Assembly (NCBI GenBank): GCA_963711465.1
Contig: CAVQEG010000001.1
Coordinates: 2,418,001 to 2,482,000, forward strand
DNA: 64,000 nt
Origin: CAVQEG01 sp963711465
GTDB taxonomy: Bacteria > Bacteroidota > Ignavibacteria > OLB7
Direction: 5' to 3'
In this document: in pieces, positions 8,649 through 18,171 of the stretch
How positions within the stretch are numbered: the first letter of the stretch is position 1
Layout: each line of letters starts with the position of its first letter
Notes under the pieces: model-generated
The model's database searches: none
Told to the model about the DNA's origin: nothing
The model's input: only the letters and a program-made list of their open reading frames with translations
Made by a program: the position numbers and the translations under genes

Positions 8649-9818
8649 TCACGATTCCACGATGATCGCGGTCGCCTCGCCGCCGCCGATGCAGATGGCC
8701 GCCAGACCGCGCCGGGCGCCCCGCTGCTTCATGGCGTACAGAAGCGTCGTGAGAATTCTGGCACCCGAGGCACCGATCGGATGCCCGAGCGCGACGGCGC
8801 CACCGTTGACGTTCAGCTTCTCCTGCGGAATCCCGAGTTCGTCCCGTGCCGCCAGCGCCACCACGGCGAACGCCTCGTTGACCTCGAACAGATCGATGTC
8901 CTCGATCGTCAGTCCCGCCTTGTCGAGCACCTTGCGGATGGCGGCAATGGGGGCCGTCGTGAACTTCATCGGTTCGTGCGCATGGGCCGACTGGGCGACG
9001 ATTCTGGCCATCGGCGTCAATCCGAGCTCGGCAGCCCGCTCCTCGTCGGCAAGCACCAGCGCGGCCGCACCGTCGTTGATCTTCGATGCGTTGGCGGCGG
9101 TGACCGATCCCCCCTTGGTGAAGACCGGCTTGAGCGCCGGGATCTTCTCGAAGTTGGTCCGGGCCGGCTCCTCGTCGGTATCGACCACCACGTCGCCCTT
9201 TCTCGATCGGACGGTCACCGGGGCAATCTCCTCGGCGAAGCGTCCCTTCTCGATCGACTCCTGGGCGCGCCGATAGCTCTCGATGGTGAATTCGTCCTGG
9301 GCTTCGCGCGGAACCTGGCATTCCTCGGCGCACGCGTCGGCGGCGACTCCCATCGCCTGCCGGTCGTACGCATCGGTCAGTCCGTCGTTCATCATCGAAT
9401 CGACCACCGTCCCATCTCCCATGCGATACCCGTTGCGGCCGTTGGGAAGCAGGTAGGGTGCGGTGGTCATCGACTCCTGACCGCCGGCGACGACGATGCC
9501 GACATCGCCGGCGCGGATCATCTGATCGGCGATCATCACCGACTTCATGCCCGATCCGCACACCTTGCCGATGGTCGTGCATGGCACCGTGTTGGGAATC
9601 CCGGCACCGATCGCCGACTGGCGTGCGGGCGCCTGGCCGACGCCCGCGGTCAGCACGTTCCCCATGAGCACCTCGTCGACCTGCTCCGGGCTGATCCCGG
9701 CGCGATCGAGTGCAGCCCGGATGGCGGTCGCACCGAGTTCGGTGACGGGAACGGTGGCGAAGACGCCGTTGAAGGAGCCGATTGCCGTACGAGCGGCGGA
9801 GAGAATGACGGTAGCCAT
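8649..9818 (-). CDS. Acetyl-CoA C-acetyltransferase (thiolase II)
   Basis: 389 residues. It condenses two acetyl-CoA to acetoacetyl-CoA, or cleaves it in reverse. The nucleophilic cysteine is C87 in KVCGSGMKSV; NVNGGAVALGHPIGASGARI carries the catalytic His, and the C-terminal AAICIGGGEA holds the second Cys. The ATG at 9818 (MATVILSAARTAIG) matches the family start; the open frame upstream is Arg/Ser-rich shadow sequence. It lies directly upstream of the 3-hydroxybutyryl-CoA dehydrogenase and is probably co-transcribed with it. It could serve acyl-CoA degradation or synthesis of C4 units; no PHA synthase is in view. Confidence 0.93.
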   Translation of the reverse strand: MATVILSAARTAIGSFNGVFATVPVTELGATAIRAALDRAGISPEQVDEVLMGNVLTAGVGQAPARQSAIGAGIPNTVPCTTIGKVCGSGMKSVMIADQMIRAGDVGIVVAGGQESMTTAPYLLPNGRNGYRMGDGTVVDSMMNDGLTDAYDRQAMGVAADACAEECQVPREAQDEFTIESYRRAQESIEKGRFAEEIAPVTVRSRKGDVVVDTDEEPARTNFEKIPALKPVFTKGGSVTAANASKINDGAAALVLADEERAAELGLTPMARIVAQSAHAHEPMKFTTAPIAAIRKVLDKAGLTIEDIDLFEVNEAFAVVALAARDELGIPQEKLNVNGGAVALGHPIGASGARILTTLLYAMKQRGARRGLAAICIGGGEATAIIVES

Positions 9819-10045
9819 GGATCGAAGTGATTGCTGTTGGGTTTGGTCCTGTCGGACGTTCGGGCAGGCGTGCGAGAGCCGGCATCGGGTGTCGCAGCTG
9901 CGGCGCGTGCGCGGAACGCTCGGCGTCCGACGCTGCGGCACCGTCAGTGGTGCCGCATGCCAGCGGGTCATCTGCAAACGTCGGTGCCGCCGACCGTGGG
10001 ATCACCGGGCAGTCGGCGCCGAACCGCAGGCCCTCATTGGATCGC

Positions 10046-11224
<1,179 letters not shown>

Positions 11225-11313
11225 GCCTTGCTCTGCCGGGTAATTCGCCTTCGGTCAGGGTAAATCATGAGAAGGTACGAAAGGACGCTCCGGTGAGAAA
11301 CCGGGAAACCGTT

Positions 11314-12105
11314 TCAGCTCGTGAGGTCCCGTCCGTCGGCTCCGCGTTTGGCTTCCTGCCAGTACTCCTCCATTTCATCGAGATCGGCTTCGGCAAGGGA
11401 GCGGCCGCTTGCGCGTACGCGCGACTCGACGTGCTGGAAGCGATGGATGAATTTCGTCGTCGCCCGCTGCAGCGCCTCCTCCGGCGCGATCCTGATGTGT
11501 CGTGCGTAGTTGACCAGGGCAAAGAGCAGATCGCCGAACTCTTCCTCGACGCGTCGGGCATCGCCCATCTCGGAGAGCTCCTGATCGAGTTCCTCGATTT
11601 CCTCGCGCACCTTGAGCCAGACATCGGAGCGGACCTTCCAGTCGAAGCCCACCTTCGACGCCTTGTCCTGCACGCGTTCGGCGCGTTGCAGCGCCGGCAG
11701 CGCGCGTGGCATCCGATCGAAAATCGACGTCCTTCCCTCCTGCATTTTCAGCTGTTCCCAATTCTCCGACACCGCCGCGGCGTCCGCCGCCTCGACATCG
11801 CTGTAGACGTGCGGATGGCGTCGAACGAGCTTTACGGAAATCGTGCGAATAACGTCCTCGAGCGTAAATGCCCCCCGTTCCTCGGCGATCACCGAATGCA
11901 TCACTGCGTGCAGCAGAATATCTCCGAGTTCCTTCTTCAGTTCTTCATCGGCCTCGTCCTCGATCGACTCCTTCACTTCGTAGGCCTCTTCGATGAGCAG
12001 CGGGGCGATCGACGCGTGCGTCTGCTCGCGATCCCAGGGACACTCCCGGCGAAGCGTCCGCACGATTGCGAGAAAATCCTCGAAGGTTTCAGTGGGAGGC
12101 GTCAT
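11314..12105 (-). CDS. mazG: Nucleoside triphosphate pyrophosphohydrolase MazG
   Basis: 263 residues, full-length MazG with two tandem MazG domains. It hydrolyses NTPs/dNTPs to NMP and pyrophosphate and so cleans non-canonical nucleotides. The first domain has ECPWDREQTHASIAPLLIEEAYEVKE and ELGDILLHAVMH; the second has KVREEIEELDQELS and EEFGDLLFALVNYARH. These are the EExxE/ExxD metal-binding patterns. It sits 54 bp after holA on the same strand, a replication/nucleotide-hygiene pair. Confidence 0.93.
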   Translation of the reverse strand: MTPPTETFEDFLAIVRTLRRECPWDREQTHASIAPLLIEEAYEVKESIEDEADEELKKELGDILLHAVMHSVIAEERGAFTLEDVIRTISVKLVRRHPHVYSDVEAADAAAVSENWEQLKMQEGRTSIFDRMPRALPALQRAERVQDKASKVGFDWKVRSDVWLKVREEIEELDQELSEMGDARRVEEEFGDLLFALVNYARHIRIAPEEALQRATTKFIHRFQHVESRVRASGRSLAEADLDEMEEYWQEAKRGADGRDLTS

Positions 12106-12159
12106 TGGTCAATGCGGGCTTGGTCATTGGAAATTCCGTCGCGAGCACGGGGTGAAGTC

Positions 12160-13236
12160 CTACACGGCGGACTGGTAGCGGTGTCGCATGTCGCCCATGA
12201 GATTGGTGCCCCGGATGATCGACGTCAGCATCAGCTGCAGCACCGTTTCAGCGGCGATGTTGCTCGATTTGACGGCAACGTCGGCAGCGAGCAGGGCCTC
12301 GAACGCATTGCGAAGGCTTTCGATGGGATAGCGACCCAGCGCGGCCAGATATTCGTTCAGAAAGAATTTCGAAATCCCCACGCCGCGTGCCATCTCGTTC
12401 TGATCACGTGTGGTCGATCGGAGTTCGACCAGCCGCCAGAGTATCAGGAAATACCGCGTCAGCATGGTGAGCACGAGCACGACCGGTTCACCTGCACGCA
12501 GCATCCGTTCAGCGATTTCGATTGACAATTCGAGATTGCGCTCACCGACGGCCTTCTGCAGTTCGAACACGTTAAAATTCTTCGACGTGCCGACGACCGA
12601 GCGCACATCCTCGGTGTTGATCGTCCTGCGATCCTCGACGAAGGTGATGAGCTTCTCGATCTCGCCGTCGATGACACGAAGCGACGATCCGGCGTATCCG
12701 ACGAAGAGTTCGAGCGCTTCGGGGCGGATCTGTTTTCCCTTCGCACGAATTCTTCCTGCGGTCCACGACGGAACCTCACGATCGTACACCCGGCGAAAAT
12801 TGATACTGGTGGCGTGCTTGATGATCATGTCGTACGGCGCCTTCGCCTTGCTGCGCCCCATGATATCGCCACGCACGGCCGTGAGCAGCAGCACGGTGGT
12901 TTCCGCGGGTGCAGCGAGGTAGCGGCCGAAGGCAGAAGACGCGTCCGGCTTTCCGCGCAGGGAGATCAGTCGGTCCAGTTCGCGAACGACGACCACACGC
13001 CGTTCGGCCATCAGCGGGTAGGCAGAGGCACGCTCCACCACATCCGGGAAGGTGGTTTCTCCACCGTACAGCAGTTCGAAATTGAATTCCCTCGTGGAGG
13101 CATCGACCGCCAGCGCGAGGATGTCACTGGTCGCCTCCTCGATCAGAAGGTCTTCCTCACCGAACAGGAAATAGACCGGATCGAGGCGCTTGTGCGAAAG
13201 GGCGGTACGAAGACTATCGGATGTAATGAGCGACAT
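12160..13236 (-). CDS. holA: DNA polymerase III subunit delta
   Basis: 358 residues, typical of HolA, the clamp-loader subunit that opens the beta sliding clamp. The N-terminus (DPVYFLFGEEDLLIEEATSDIL) is the family signature. Following are the AAA+-like central domain (VVVVRELDRLISL; TTVLLLTAVRGDIMGRSK, without a functional Walker A, as expected for delta) and the C-terminal collar domain (VVLVLTMLTRYFLILWRLVELR). The start MSLITSDSLRTAL is the first ATG. It lies about 110 bp downstream of the AT-hook gene, separated from it by a strong terminator. Confidence 0.9.
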   Translation of the reverse strand: MSLITSDSLRTALSHKRLDPVYFLFGEEDLLIEEATSDILALAVDASTREFNFELLYGGETTFPDVVERASAYPLMAERRVVVVRELDRLISLRGKPDASSAFGRYLAAPAETTVLLLTAVRGDIMGRSKAKAPYDMIIKHATSINFRRVYDREVPSWTAGRIRAKGKQIRPEALELFVGYAGSSLRVIDGEIEKLITFVEDRRTINTEDVRSVVGTSKNFNVFELQKAVGERNLELSIEIAERMLRAGEPVVLVLTMLTRYFLILWRLVELRSTTRDQNEMARGVGISKFFLNEYLAALGRYPIESLRNAFEALLAADVAVKSSNIAAETVLQLMLTSIIRGTNLMGDMRHRYQSAV

Positions 13237-13277
13237 GCGTGAGAATGTGCGCGGTGCAACGGGATCGACCGGAAATT

Positions 13278-13313
13278 GCGACAGGCGTTCCGATACTGCG
13301 GAACGCCTGTCGC
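13278..13313 (-). terminator. Terminator after the AT-hook gene
   Basis: A perfect 15-bp stem, GCGACAGGCGTTCCG (13278-13292) with CGGAACGCCTGTCGC (13299-13313), has a 6-base loop. On the reverse strand it is followed by CAATTTCC. It lies 35 bp past the stop of the AT-hook gene and ahead of holA. Confidence 0.7.
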
Positions 13314-13347
13314 GGAACGAATCGACATTCAGGGTTCGGACGGTCGA

Positions 13348-14103
13348 TCAGGCCGACGTCTTCCGCGGACGGCCGGGTCCGCGCTTCACTGCGGGAGCTG
13401 CGGTGGCCACAACCTTTCGCGGACGTCCCGGACCACGCGTCGGAGGCGCGGACGATGCCGCTGCAGCAGGCGCAGTCGCGGCGCTCTCGGTCTTCTTGGG
13501 ACGACCGGGTCCGCGCTTTACCGGAGCGGCCGTTGCGGATTCGGACTTCGGCGGACGACCAGGTCCGCGTCGGGCACCGGATTTTTTCGAGGAGCCGCGT
13601 GGCCGACCGGGTCCACGCTTTGCACCAGTGCTTCGGGCTCCCGCCTTGCGCCCGCTGCCTTTAGGACGACCGGGTCCGCGCCGGACCGGCACTGTGGACT
13701 GTTCAATTACTGCCGGCGTCGTTTCGCCGGTCGGCGTCAGCGGAAGCGCATTTCCGAAAAGGTCCACAATCAACCGACGCATCTCGGAAGCGATTTTCTC
13801 GGTTCCCAGTTCGACCGTGCGATAGGTATCGACATATCCCCGCTCAGCCAGATCGAGCGCCTCACGCACCATGGTACCGAGCTCGCGCTGCCCCATGGAC
13901 TCGAGCACCACGTCGGCGTGCAGCGGCATGCCGCTGGGCGAATAGAGCACGTAGAGATAATTGGATCCCGTGTCGCTCGAAAATTCATCGAGCGGTCGAC
14001 GCGCCGCTGCCTGCACCCGTTCGAAAAACGATCCGATGTGCGAAATCATTTGCGAGGCGAGCTCGCTCATCAACCGCGAGTCAGTAGGATTGCTGTCTGC
14101 CAT
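13348..14103 (-). CDS. AT-hook DNA-binding protein (six hooks) of unknown role
   Basis: 251 residues. The N-terminal half (about 1-130) is a helical domain I do not recognise (LMSELASQMISHIGSFFERV; QRELGTMVREALDLAERGYVDTYRTVE), somewhat reminiscent of phasin/helical-bundle proteins. The C-terminal half is six AT-hook motifs of the form RGPGRP(K/R/P) spaced by Ser/Ala/Lys-rich linkers, the last ending the protein. AT-hooks bind the minor groove of AT-rich DNA, so in this GC-rich genome the protein would favour AT-rich promoters or acquired DNA; that is inference. The ATG at 14103 (MADSNPTD) is used. It is a single-gene unit with its own terminator. A nucleoid-associated role is the simplest guess. 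Confidence 0.8.
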   Translation of the reverse strand: MADSNPTDSRLMSELASQMISHIGSFFERVQAAARRPLDEFSSDTGSNYLYVLYSPSGMPLHADVVLESMGQRELGTMVREALDLAERGYVDTYRTVELGTEKIASEMRRLIVDLFGNALPLTPTGETTPAVIEQSTVPVRRGPGRPKGSGRKAGARSTGAKRGPGRPRGSSKKSGARRGPGRPPKSESATAAPVKRGPGRPKKTESAATAPAAAASSAPPTRGPGRPRKVVATAAPAVKRGPGRPRKTSA

Positions 14104-14560
14104 GGAGTCGCTTCGGAGTTGTGTGACGTAGCATTGCCCCCATCGAATTAGCGACGGGAGATTGATTTTCAATATACAGACATGGGATGCATCGACAATT
14201 CGCGTACCGTCCCCTCGATCGGCGAATATTCCGCCCCGATCAATCACGCCTCCGTCATTGCATTAGGCGATTCTCCCCACGCATTCACGTCCGGAACCAC
14301 CGGAACGCGTGTCGACTCCCAATGCCCTGGCGGATGCGCGGAATCGGACGTTCCACCGTCGAGCTCGCCCGCCGAGCTCACCGGTCGATGCCGATCGCCG
14401 AGGTGGAGCAGCGGCGTCGGAGCCCGCAGCCGCGGGTGGAACGCGGCGCCCTGTCGTGCGTCTTGGATATTGCCGGCGGTTGGTGTAATCTTGGGGAAAC
14501 GGTCCAACGTGGCCGGATCCCGTCAGGGCATCCGGCCTGCGATTTTTCAGGGGGAACATA
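14104..14560. other. Intergenic region between divergent genes
   Basis: 457 bp with no supported gene. It must hold the AT-hook promoter (leftward) and the promoter of the small exported protein (rightward; see 14463-14493). Small open frames here lack domains. Confidence 0.5.
14463..14493 (+). promoter_or_regulatory. Candidate promoter, TTG-N20-TAATCTTG
   Basis: TTG at 14463-14465 and TAATCTTG at 14486-14493 are 20 bp apart, matching the Bacteroidota -33/-7 pattern (TTTG...TAnnTTTG). It lies 67 bp before the start of the FlgD-like protein. Confidence 0.4.
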
Positions 14561-14953
14561 ATGATGAATCGACGCTACGGTACACGTGTGGTGGCAGCGG
14601 TCCTGCTCCTGGCTGCCCTGGTGACACTCCCCACGACGCTCAGCGCTGGCGGCATGTCCACCGGCATGCGCCTCGTCCACCCGAATCCATTTACTGACAA
14701 TACCACGTTCGAGCTGACCATGCCGCGCGACGGCACGGTTCGCATCGTCGTCTACAACATTCGTGGCGCCGAGGTGCGCGTGCTGGTCGACAACGAGTTC
14801 TACCACCAGGGTGTCTGGGACATTCCCTGGGACGGCAAGGACGGCACGGGTGCATCGGTGCCGTCGGGTATCTACATCTGCGTGCTGTTCTCGGACAACA
14901 CGCCGGTCAAGAGCGTGAAAGTGATCAAGGCAGCAGGGATCGCGATTGATTGA
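14561..14953 (+). CDS. Small exported protein made only of a FlgD-Ig/T9SS C-terminal-like domain
   Basis: 130 residues. A signal peptide (about 1-29, basic start, VVAAVLLLAALVTL, cleavage after SAG) is followed by a single beta-sandwich of the FlgD Ig-like/T9SS type A sorting family: HPNPFTDNTTFELTMP, VRIVVYNIRGAEVRVLV, GVWDIPWDGKDGTGASVPSGIYICVL. Normally this module caps a long secreted protein; here it is the whole mature protein. The start is supported by GGGGGA 5 bases upstream of ATG 14561. It is a monocistronic unit with promoter and terminator. It may be a free adaptor domain, or the last piece of a decayed gene, though no upstream remnant is visible. Confidence 0.8.
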   Translation: MMNRRYGTRVVAAVLLLAALVTLPTTLSAGGMSTGMRLVHPNPFTDNTTFELTMPRDGTVRIVVYNIRGAEVRVLVDNEFYHQGVWDIPWDGKDGTGASVPSGIYICVLFSDNTPVKSVKVIKAAGIAID

Positions 14954-15011
14954 GCGATGATGAAACCATCGTCGGGCGAGTGACGCCCGTCAATCCCGGT
15001 TCAGAAAACTC

Positions 15012-15062
15012 AAACCGCCGGCCCGCAATTCCCCGAAGGGGGATTCGAGCCGGCGGTTTCTC
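15012..15062. terminator. Bidirectional terminator
   Basis: An 11-bp stem, AAACCGCCGGC (15012-15022) with GCCGGCGGTTT (15049-15059), encloses a smaller C/G-rich hairpin. It has TTTC on the right and AAAACT on the left (TTTT on the reverse strand). It lies between two convergent genes. Confidence 0.7.
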
Positions 15063-15088
15063 GTTCGCGGAAATCCGTTCCACCGGCG

Positions 15089-16222
15089 CTATTGATCCGC
15101 ACTCCGGCCCAGCACCTTCCGGCTTGCCTCCACCACCTCCTCGACCGTTATCGCCATCATGCACGTGTCGTTCGGACGCACGCAGGTCACCTGATCGCAC
15201 GGCGCGCAGGGAAACAGATGGGAAATTCCCACGACGTGACGACCGACGGGATAATAGCCGTGGTACGGCCCGGGTCCGAACAGCGCCACGGTCGGCGTCC
15301 CGACCGCCGTCGCCAGGTGCATGGCCCCGCCATCGGAACCGACGTACAGCGATGCCCGTTCGACGATCGCGGCGAATTCCCGTAGCGAACTGCGCCCGGA
15401 AATATCCACCGGCGAGATGTCGGCAATTCGATCGGCAAGATCCCGTGCCTGCTCCCGTTCCGACGGAGCTCCGGCGATAACGATGCGTAGGCCGTGATGC
15501 CGGTGGAGCCAGTGCGCGACATCGGCATAACGATCGGGGAACCACTGGCGAAGCGGAACGGTGGCCGCGGGCTGCAGCACTGCAAACGGACCGTCGAGTC
15601 GCTCCTCTGCCAGAAATCGCTGTGCGTCGGAACGTTCGGAGTCGCTCAGGTGCATTTCGAGGTCGGCCGATGGTGGCACCTCGATACCTGCGCCGGCCAG
15701 GATTTCGCGAATCCGCACGGTCTCGTGTTGCTCGGCTTCACCGCTGCGTCTTCTCTCGAACCACAACCGGATCTGTGTGCGCCCGCGATCGATCAGCTGG
15801 ACGTCACGGCGCAGCCACTCAGTAAGCGTTGCCCAGTCGTCGCGCAGCCCGATGACGACGTCGGGGGCATGTCCCCGAAGCGATTGACGCAGGTTGGTAA
15901 TGGGATGGGGCGAATACGGAGGCCTGGTATAACGGGACGAATTGTGGACGACGACGCGATCGACGTTCGGGTTGTTCTCGATGACCGGCAGGTTCCATTC
16001 TCCGGTAGCGAGCGTGATTTCCGCATCGGGGTACTTCCGACGGATGGCGGCCAGAGCGGGCGTCGACATCAGCAGATCGCCGATATGATCGAGGCGCACG
16101 ACGAGCACGCGTCGCACCACGCGGCGGCGGCGCGATCGAAGTCGTCCGACCGTGGCGGAGTAGATGAGCAGCAGATATCCTTCGAGGAGTGGCTGCAGAC
16201 GGTTTGAGCGCGTGCGACTCAT
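15089..16222 (-). CDS. Glycosyltransferase family 9 (heptosyltransferase-like)
   Basis: 377 residues, the usual length of WaaF/WaaC-type ADP-heptose:LPS transferases, which build the inner LPS core on the cytoplasmic face. The N-terminal domain has VVRLDHIGDLLMSTPALAAIRRKYP; the C-terminal nucleotide-sugar-binding domain has YVGSDGGAMHLATAVGTPTVALFGP followed by a Cys-rich segment. A hydrophobic/basic N-terminus precedes it. The ATG at 16222 overlaps the stop of lnt by 4 bp (ATGA), so translation is coupled. The sugar donor is not determined by sequence; ADP-heptose is the family default. Confidence 0.88.
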   Translation of the reverse strand: MSRTRSNRLQPLLEGYLLLIYSATVGRLRSRRRRVVRRVLVVRLDHIGDLLMSTPALAAIRRKYPDAEITLATGEWNLPVIENNPNVDRVVVHNSSRYTRPPYSPHPITNLRQSLRGHAPDVVIGLRDDWATLTEWLRRDVQLIDRGRTQIRLWFERRRSGEAEQHETVRIREILAGAGIEVPPSADLEMHLSDSERSDAQRFLAEERLDGPFAVLQPAATVPLRQWFPDRYADVAHWLHRHHGLRIVIAGAPSEREQARDLADRIADISPVDISGRSSLREFAAIVERASLYVGSDGGAMHLATAVGTPTVALFGPGPYHGYYPVGRHVVGISHLFPCAPCDQVTCVRPNDTCMMAITVEEVVEASRKVLGRSADQ

Positions 16223-18024
16223 GCGGGTCGATCCGATCCCGTGTGTTGAATTCGACCCCGGATTGCCGTCGGCCGGTTGCGCCGCCACTGAACGATGGCC
16301 CAGCCGCCCATGACGACTGCGACCGCGATACACAGCTGCGGCCACCAGTCGCCCCAGCGCACGTAGAGCGTGAGGTCGTCGCGCAACGATATCGTGCCGG
16401 TGGTGGTCGTGGCGATTCCCTGATCGGTTTCGTCGTGGATGAATCCGTACGGCGTTATGAACGCGCTGATTCCCGTGTTGCCGGCGCGCGCGATCGCACG
16501 GCGGTTTTCGATCGCCCGCATTATTGCGATCCGTTCGTGCTGCAGCGGCCCGGGCGTTCCCAGATACCATCCGTCGTTGGTAATGATGGTGAGGAACTGC
16601 GCGCCCTTTGCGACGAATCGCCGTACGACGTTCGGGTAAATGCTTTCGATGCAGATCACCGATCCGCCGACCGCGGTATCACCATGGTACGGGACGTGGA
16701 ACAGCGTGACGTGCTTGCCCTTTCCCCACGAGGAAATTCCCACATCCCACTGCAGCATGGAGATCAGGAACGGCACGTCATCGGCGAACGGAACCCGTTC
16801 ACCGAACGGCACCAGCTGCATTTTGTGGTATGCACCGGTCAATCCGACCCGCGGGACGAACAGACCGACGGAATTGAAGTGGTCATAGCGGATGGTGTCG
16901 CTTCCGCCGAGGCCGTTGGCGACGACCATCGACTTCGCGCTCGGCGGGGCCTGACCCGGCGCGTATCGGGTGAAGTCGGGAAATCCGCTCATCACCGGAA
17001 CGCCGAGCGAGTCGACGGCGGCCATCATCCGTCGCATTTCCCACGTATCTCCCGGCTGGGTCATCGGGTACGGAATTGCGTTCTCCGCCCAGAGGAACAT
17101 ATCGGGGCGCCGGCCCTGCCGGAGCGCCTGGTCGGAGAGCGAGAAGTTGACGCGGATATGATCGGTGGTATCGAGCTGATTCCATTTTTCCCATGGATCC
17201 TCATTCGGCTGGACGGCGGTAATGCGCATGGCTCGTCCGGGAATCGAGGAGCGCCCCTGACTGACTGCCCAGAACCCGTAGAGGTAGGCGGGCACGAGCG
17301 TCGCGACGACGATCCAGGCGCCGACGGTGAAGATCCGTCGTCGCAGACGGACGTCCATGTCGGTGGAGATGAACATCGCGGCGATGGCGCAGTTCTGCAC
17401 CATCAGCAGGAAGCTCAGCCCCCAGACGCCGGTGAACTCGATGAACTGGATGTAGTAGAGGTTGTAGGTCTGCGTGTTGCCGAGGGTCAGCCAGGGGTAG
17501 CTGGCATCACCGAGTGCGTGGATATACTCGCCGCCGGCCCAGAGGAACGGGAGGAAGACGAGCGCGTAGATCGGCGAGGTGGCGCGGCGGACCAGCCAGT
17601 AGAGAATCAGCGGCACCATGAAGAAGAGCGGATGGAACAGCACCAGCAGCACGGCGCTGATCATCAGGAAGGGGTCGGTCTTTGCCTGCCAGCTGCCGAT
17701 CCACCAGCTCGTGAGGGCCGAAAAGATGACGAACGACACGTAGGTCCAGCCGATCACCTGTCGCAGCGATCGTGCTCGCTCCAGCGCGTAGAGCAGCGGG
17801 ACGAGTCCGATCGAGCCGAAGATCCCAACGGGATTCGGGGGATACGCCATGCCAAGGATCACGCCGGAGAGAATCAGCAGGAACCAGGTGGGCGGGCTGG
17901 TGTGACGACGGGGATCTGGTGCGGCGGGGTACGGACTGTCTTCCACGGATGAAGTGTGTATGTTCGTTGTCTTTGCAGATCGCGAGGCCGGCAGACGTCG
18001 GCCAGCGCACACAAGGACGAGCAC
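16219..18024 (-). CDS. lnt: Apolipoprotein N-acyltransferase
   Basis: 601 residues from a GTG start. This inner-membrane enzyme adds the third acyl chain to the N-terminal Cys of lipoproteins. An N-terminal block of about six membrane helices (from LLILSGVILGMAYPPN) is followed by a periplasmic nitrilase domain with the catalytic triad: Glu in FLWAENAIPYPM, Lys in AYHKMQLVPFGE, Cys in SVICIESIYPNVVRRF. A later GTG at 17946 (VEDSPYPAAP) would remove a 26-residue poorly hydrophobic lead and may be the true start. Its end overlaps the GT9 gene by 4 bp. It fits the lipoproteins encoded at 53.2 and 56.3 kb. Confidence 0.92.
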   Translation of the reverse strand: MLVLVCAGRRLPASRSAKTTNIHTSSVEDSPYPAAPDPRRHTSPPTWFLLILSGVILGMAYPPNPVGIFGSIGLVPLLYALERARSLRQVIGWTYVSFVIFSALTSWWIGSWQAKTDPFLMISAVLLVLFHPLFFMVPLILYWLVRRATSPIYALVFLPFLWAGGEYIHALGDASYPWLTLGNTQTYNLYYIQFIEFTGVWGLSFLLMVQNCAIAAMFISTDMDVRLRRRIFTVGAWIVVATLVPAYLYGFWAVSQGRSSIPGRAMRITAVQPNEDPWEKWNQLDTTDHIRVNFSLSDQALRQGRRPDMFLWAENAIPYPMTQPGDTWEMRRMMAAVDSLGVPVMSGFPDFTRYAPGQAPPSAKSMVVANGLGGSDTIRYDHFNSVGLFVPRVGLTGAYHKMQLVPFGERVPFADDVPFLISMLQWDVGISSWGKGKHVTLFHVPYHGDTAVGGSVICIESIYPNVVRRFVAKGAQFLTIITNDGWYLGTPGPLQHERIAIMRAIENRRAIARAGNTGISAFITPYGFIHDETDQGIATTTTGTISLRDDLTLYVRWGDWWPQLCIAVAVVMGGWAIVQWRRNRPTAIRGRIQHTGSDRPA

Positions 18025-18171
18025 GATCGTTATTTACGGTTCCGGAAACGACGCGACGTGCTCCGCGACAGGACGCGGGCACGTCGGCGACATCCGTCGG
18101 CGCGGTTCGGGCCGGTCCCGCGACGCGTACCGACGACGATGACCACCGAAAGAACGACGTCCGAGAACATC

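Noticed and set aside
7747..10005. A 752-codon open frame on the reverse strand
   Set aside because: It runs in a shifted frame through hbd and the thiolase; the translation is Arg/Gly/His-rich with no domain, and both real genes are clear in another frame.
16189..17952. A 587-codon forward open frame opposite lnt
   Set aside because: Antisense shadow; the reverse strand encodes a full Lnt with catalytic triad.
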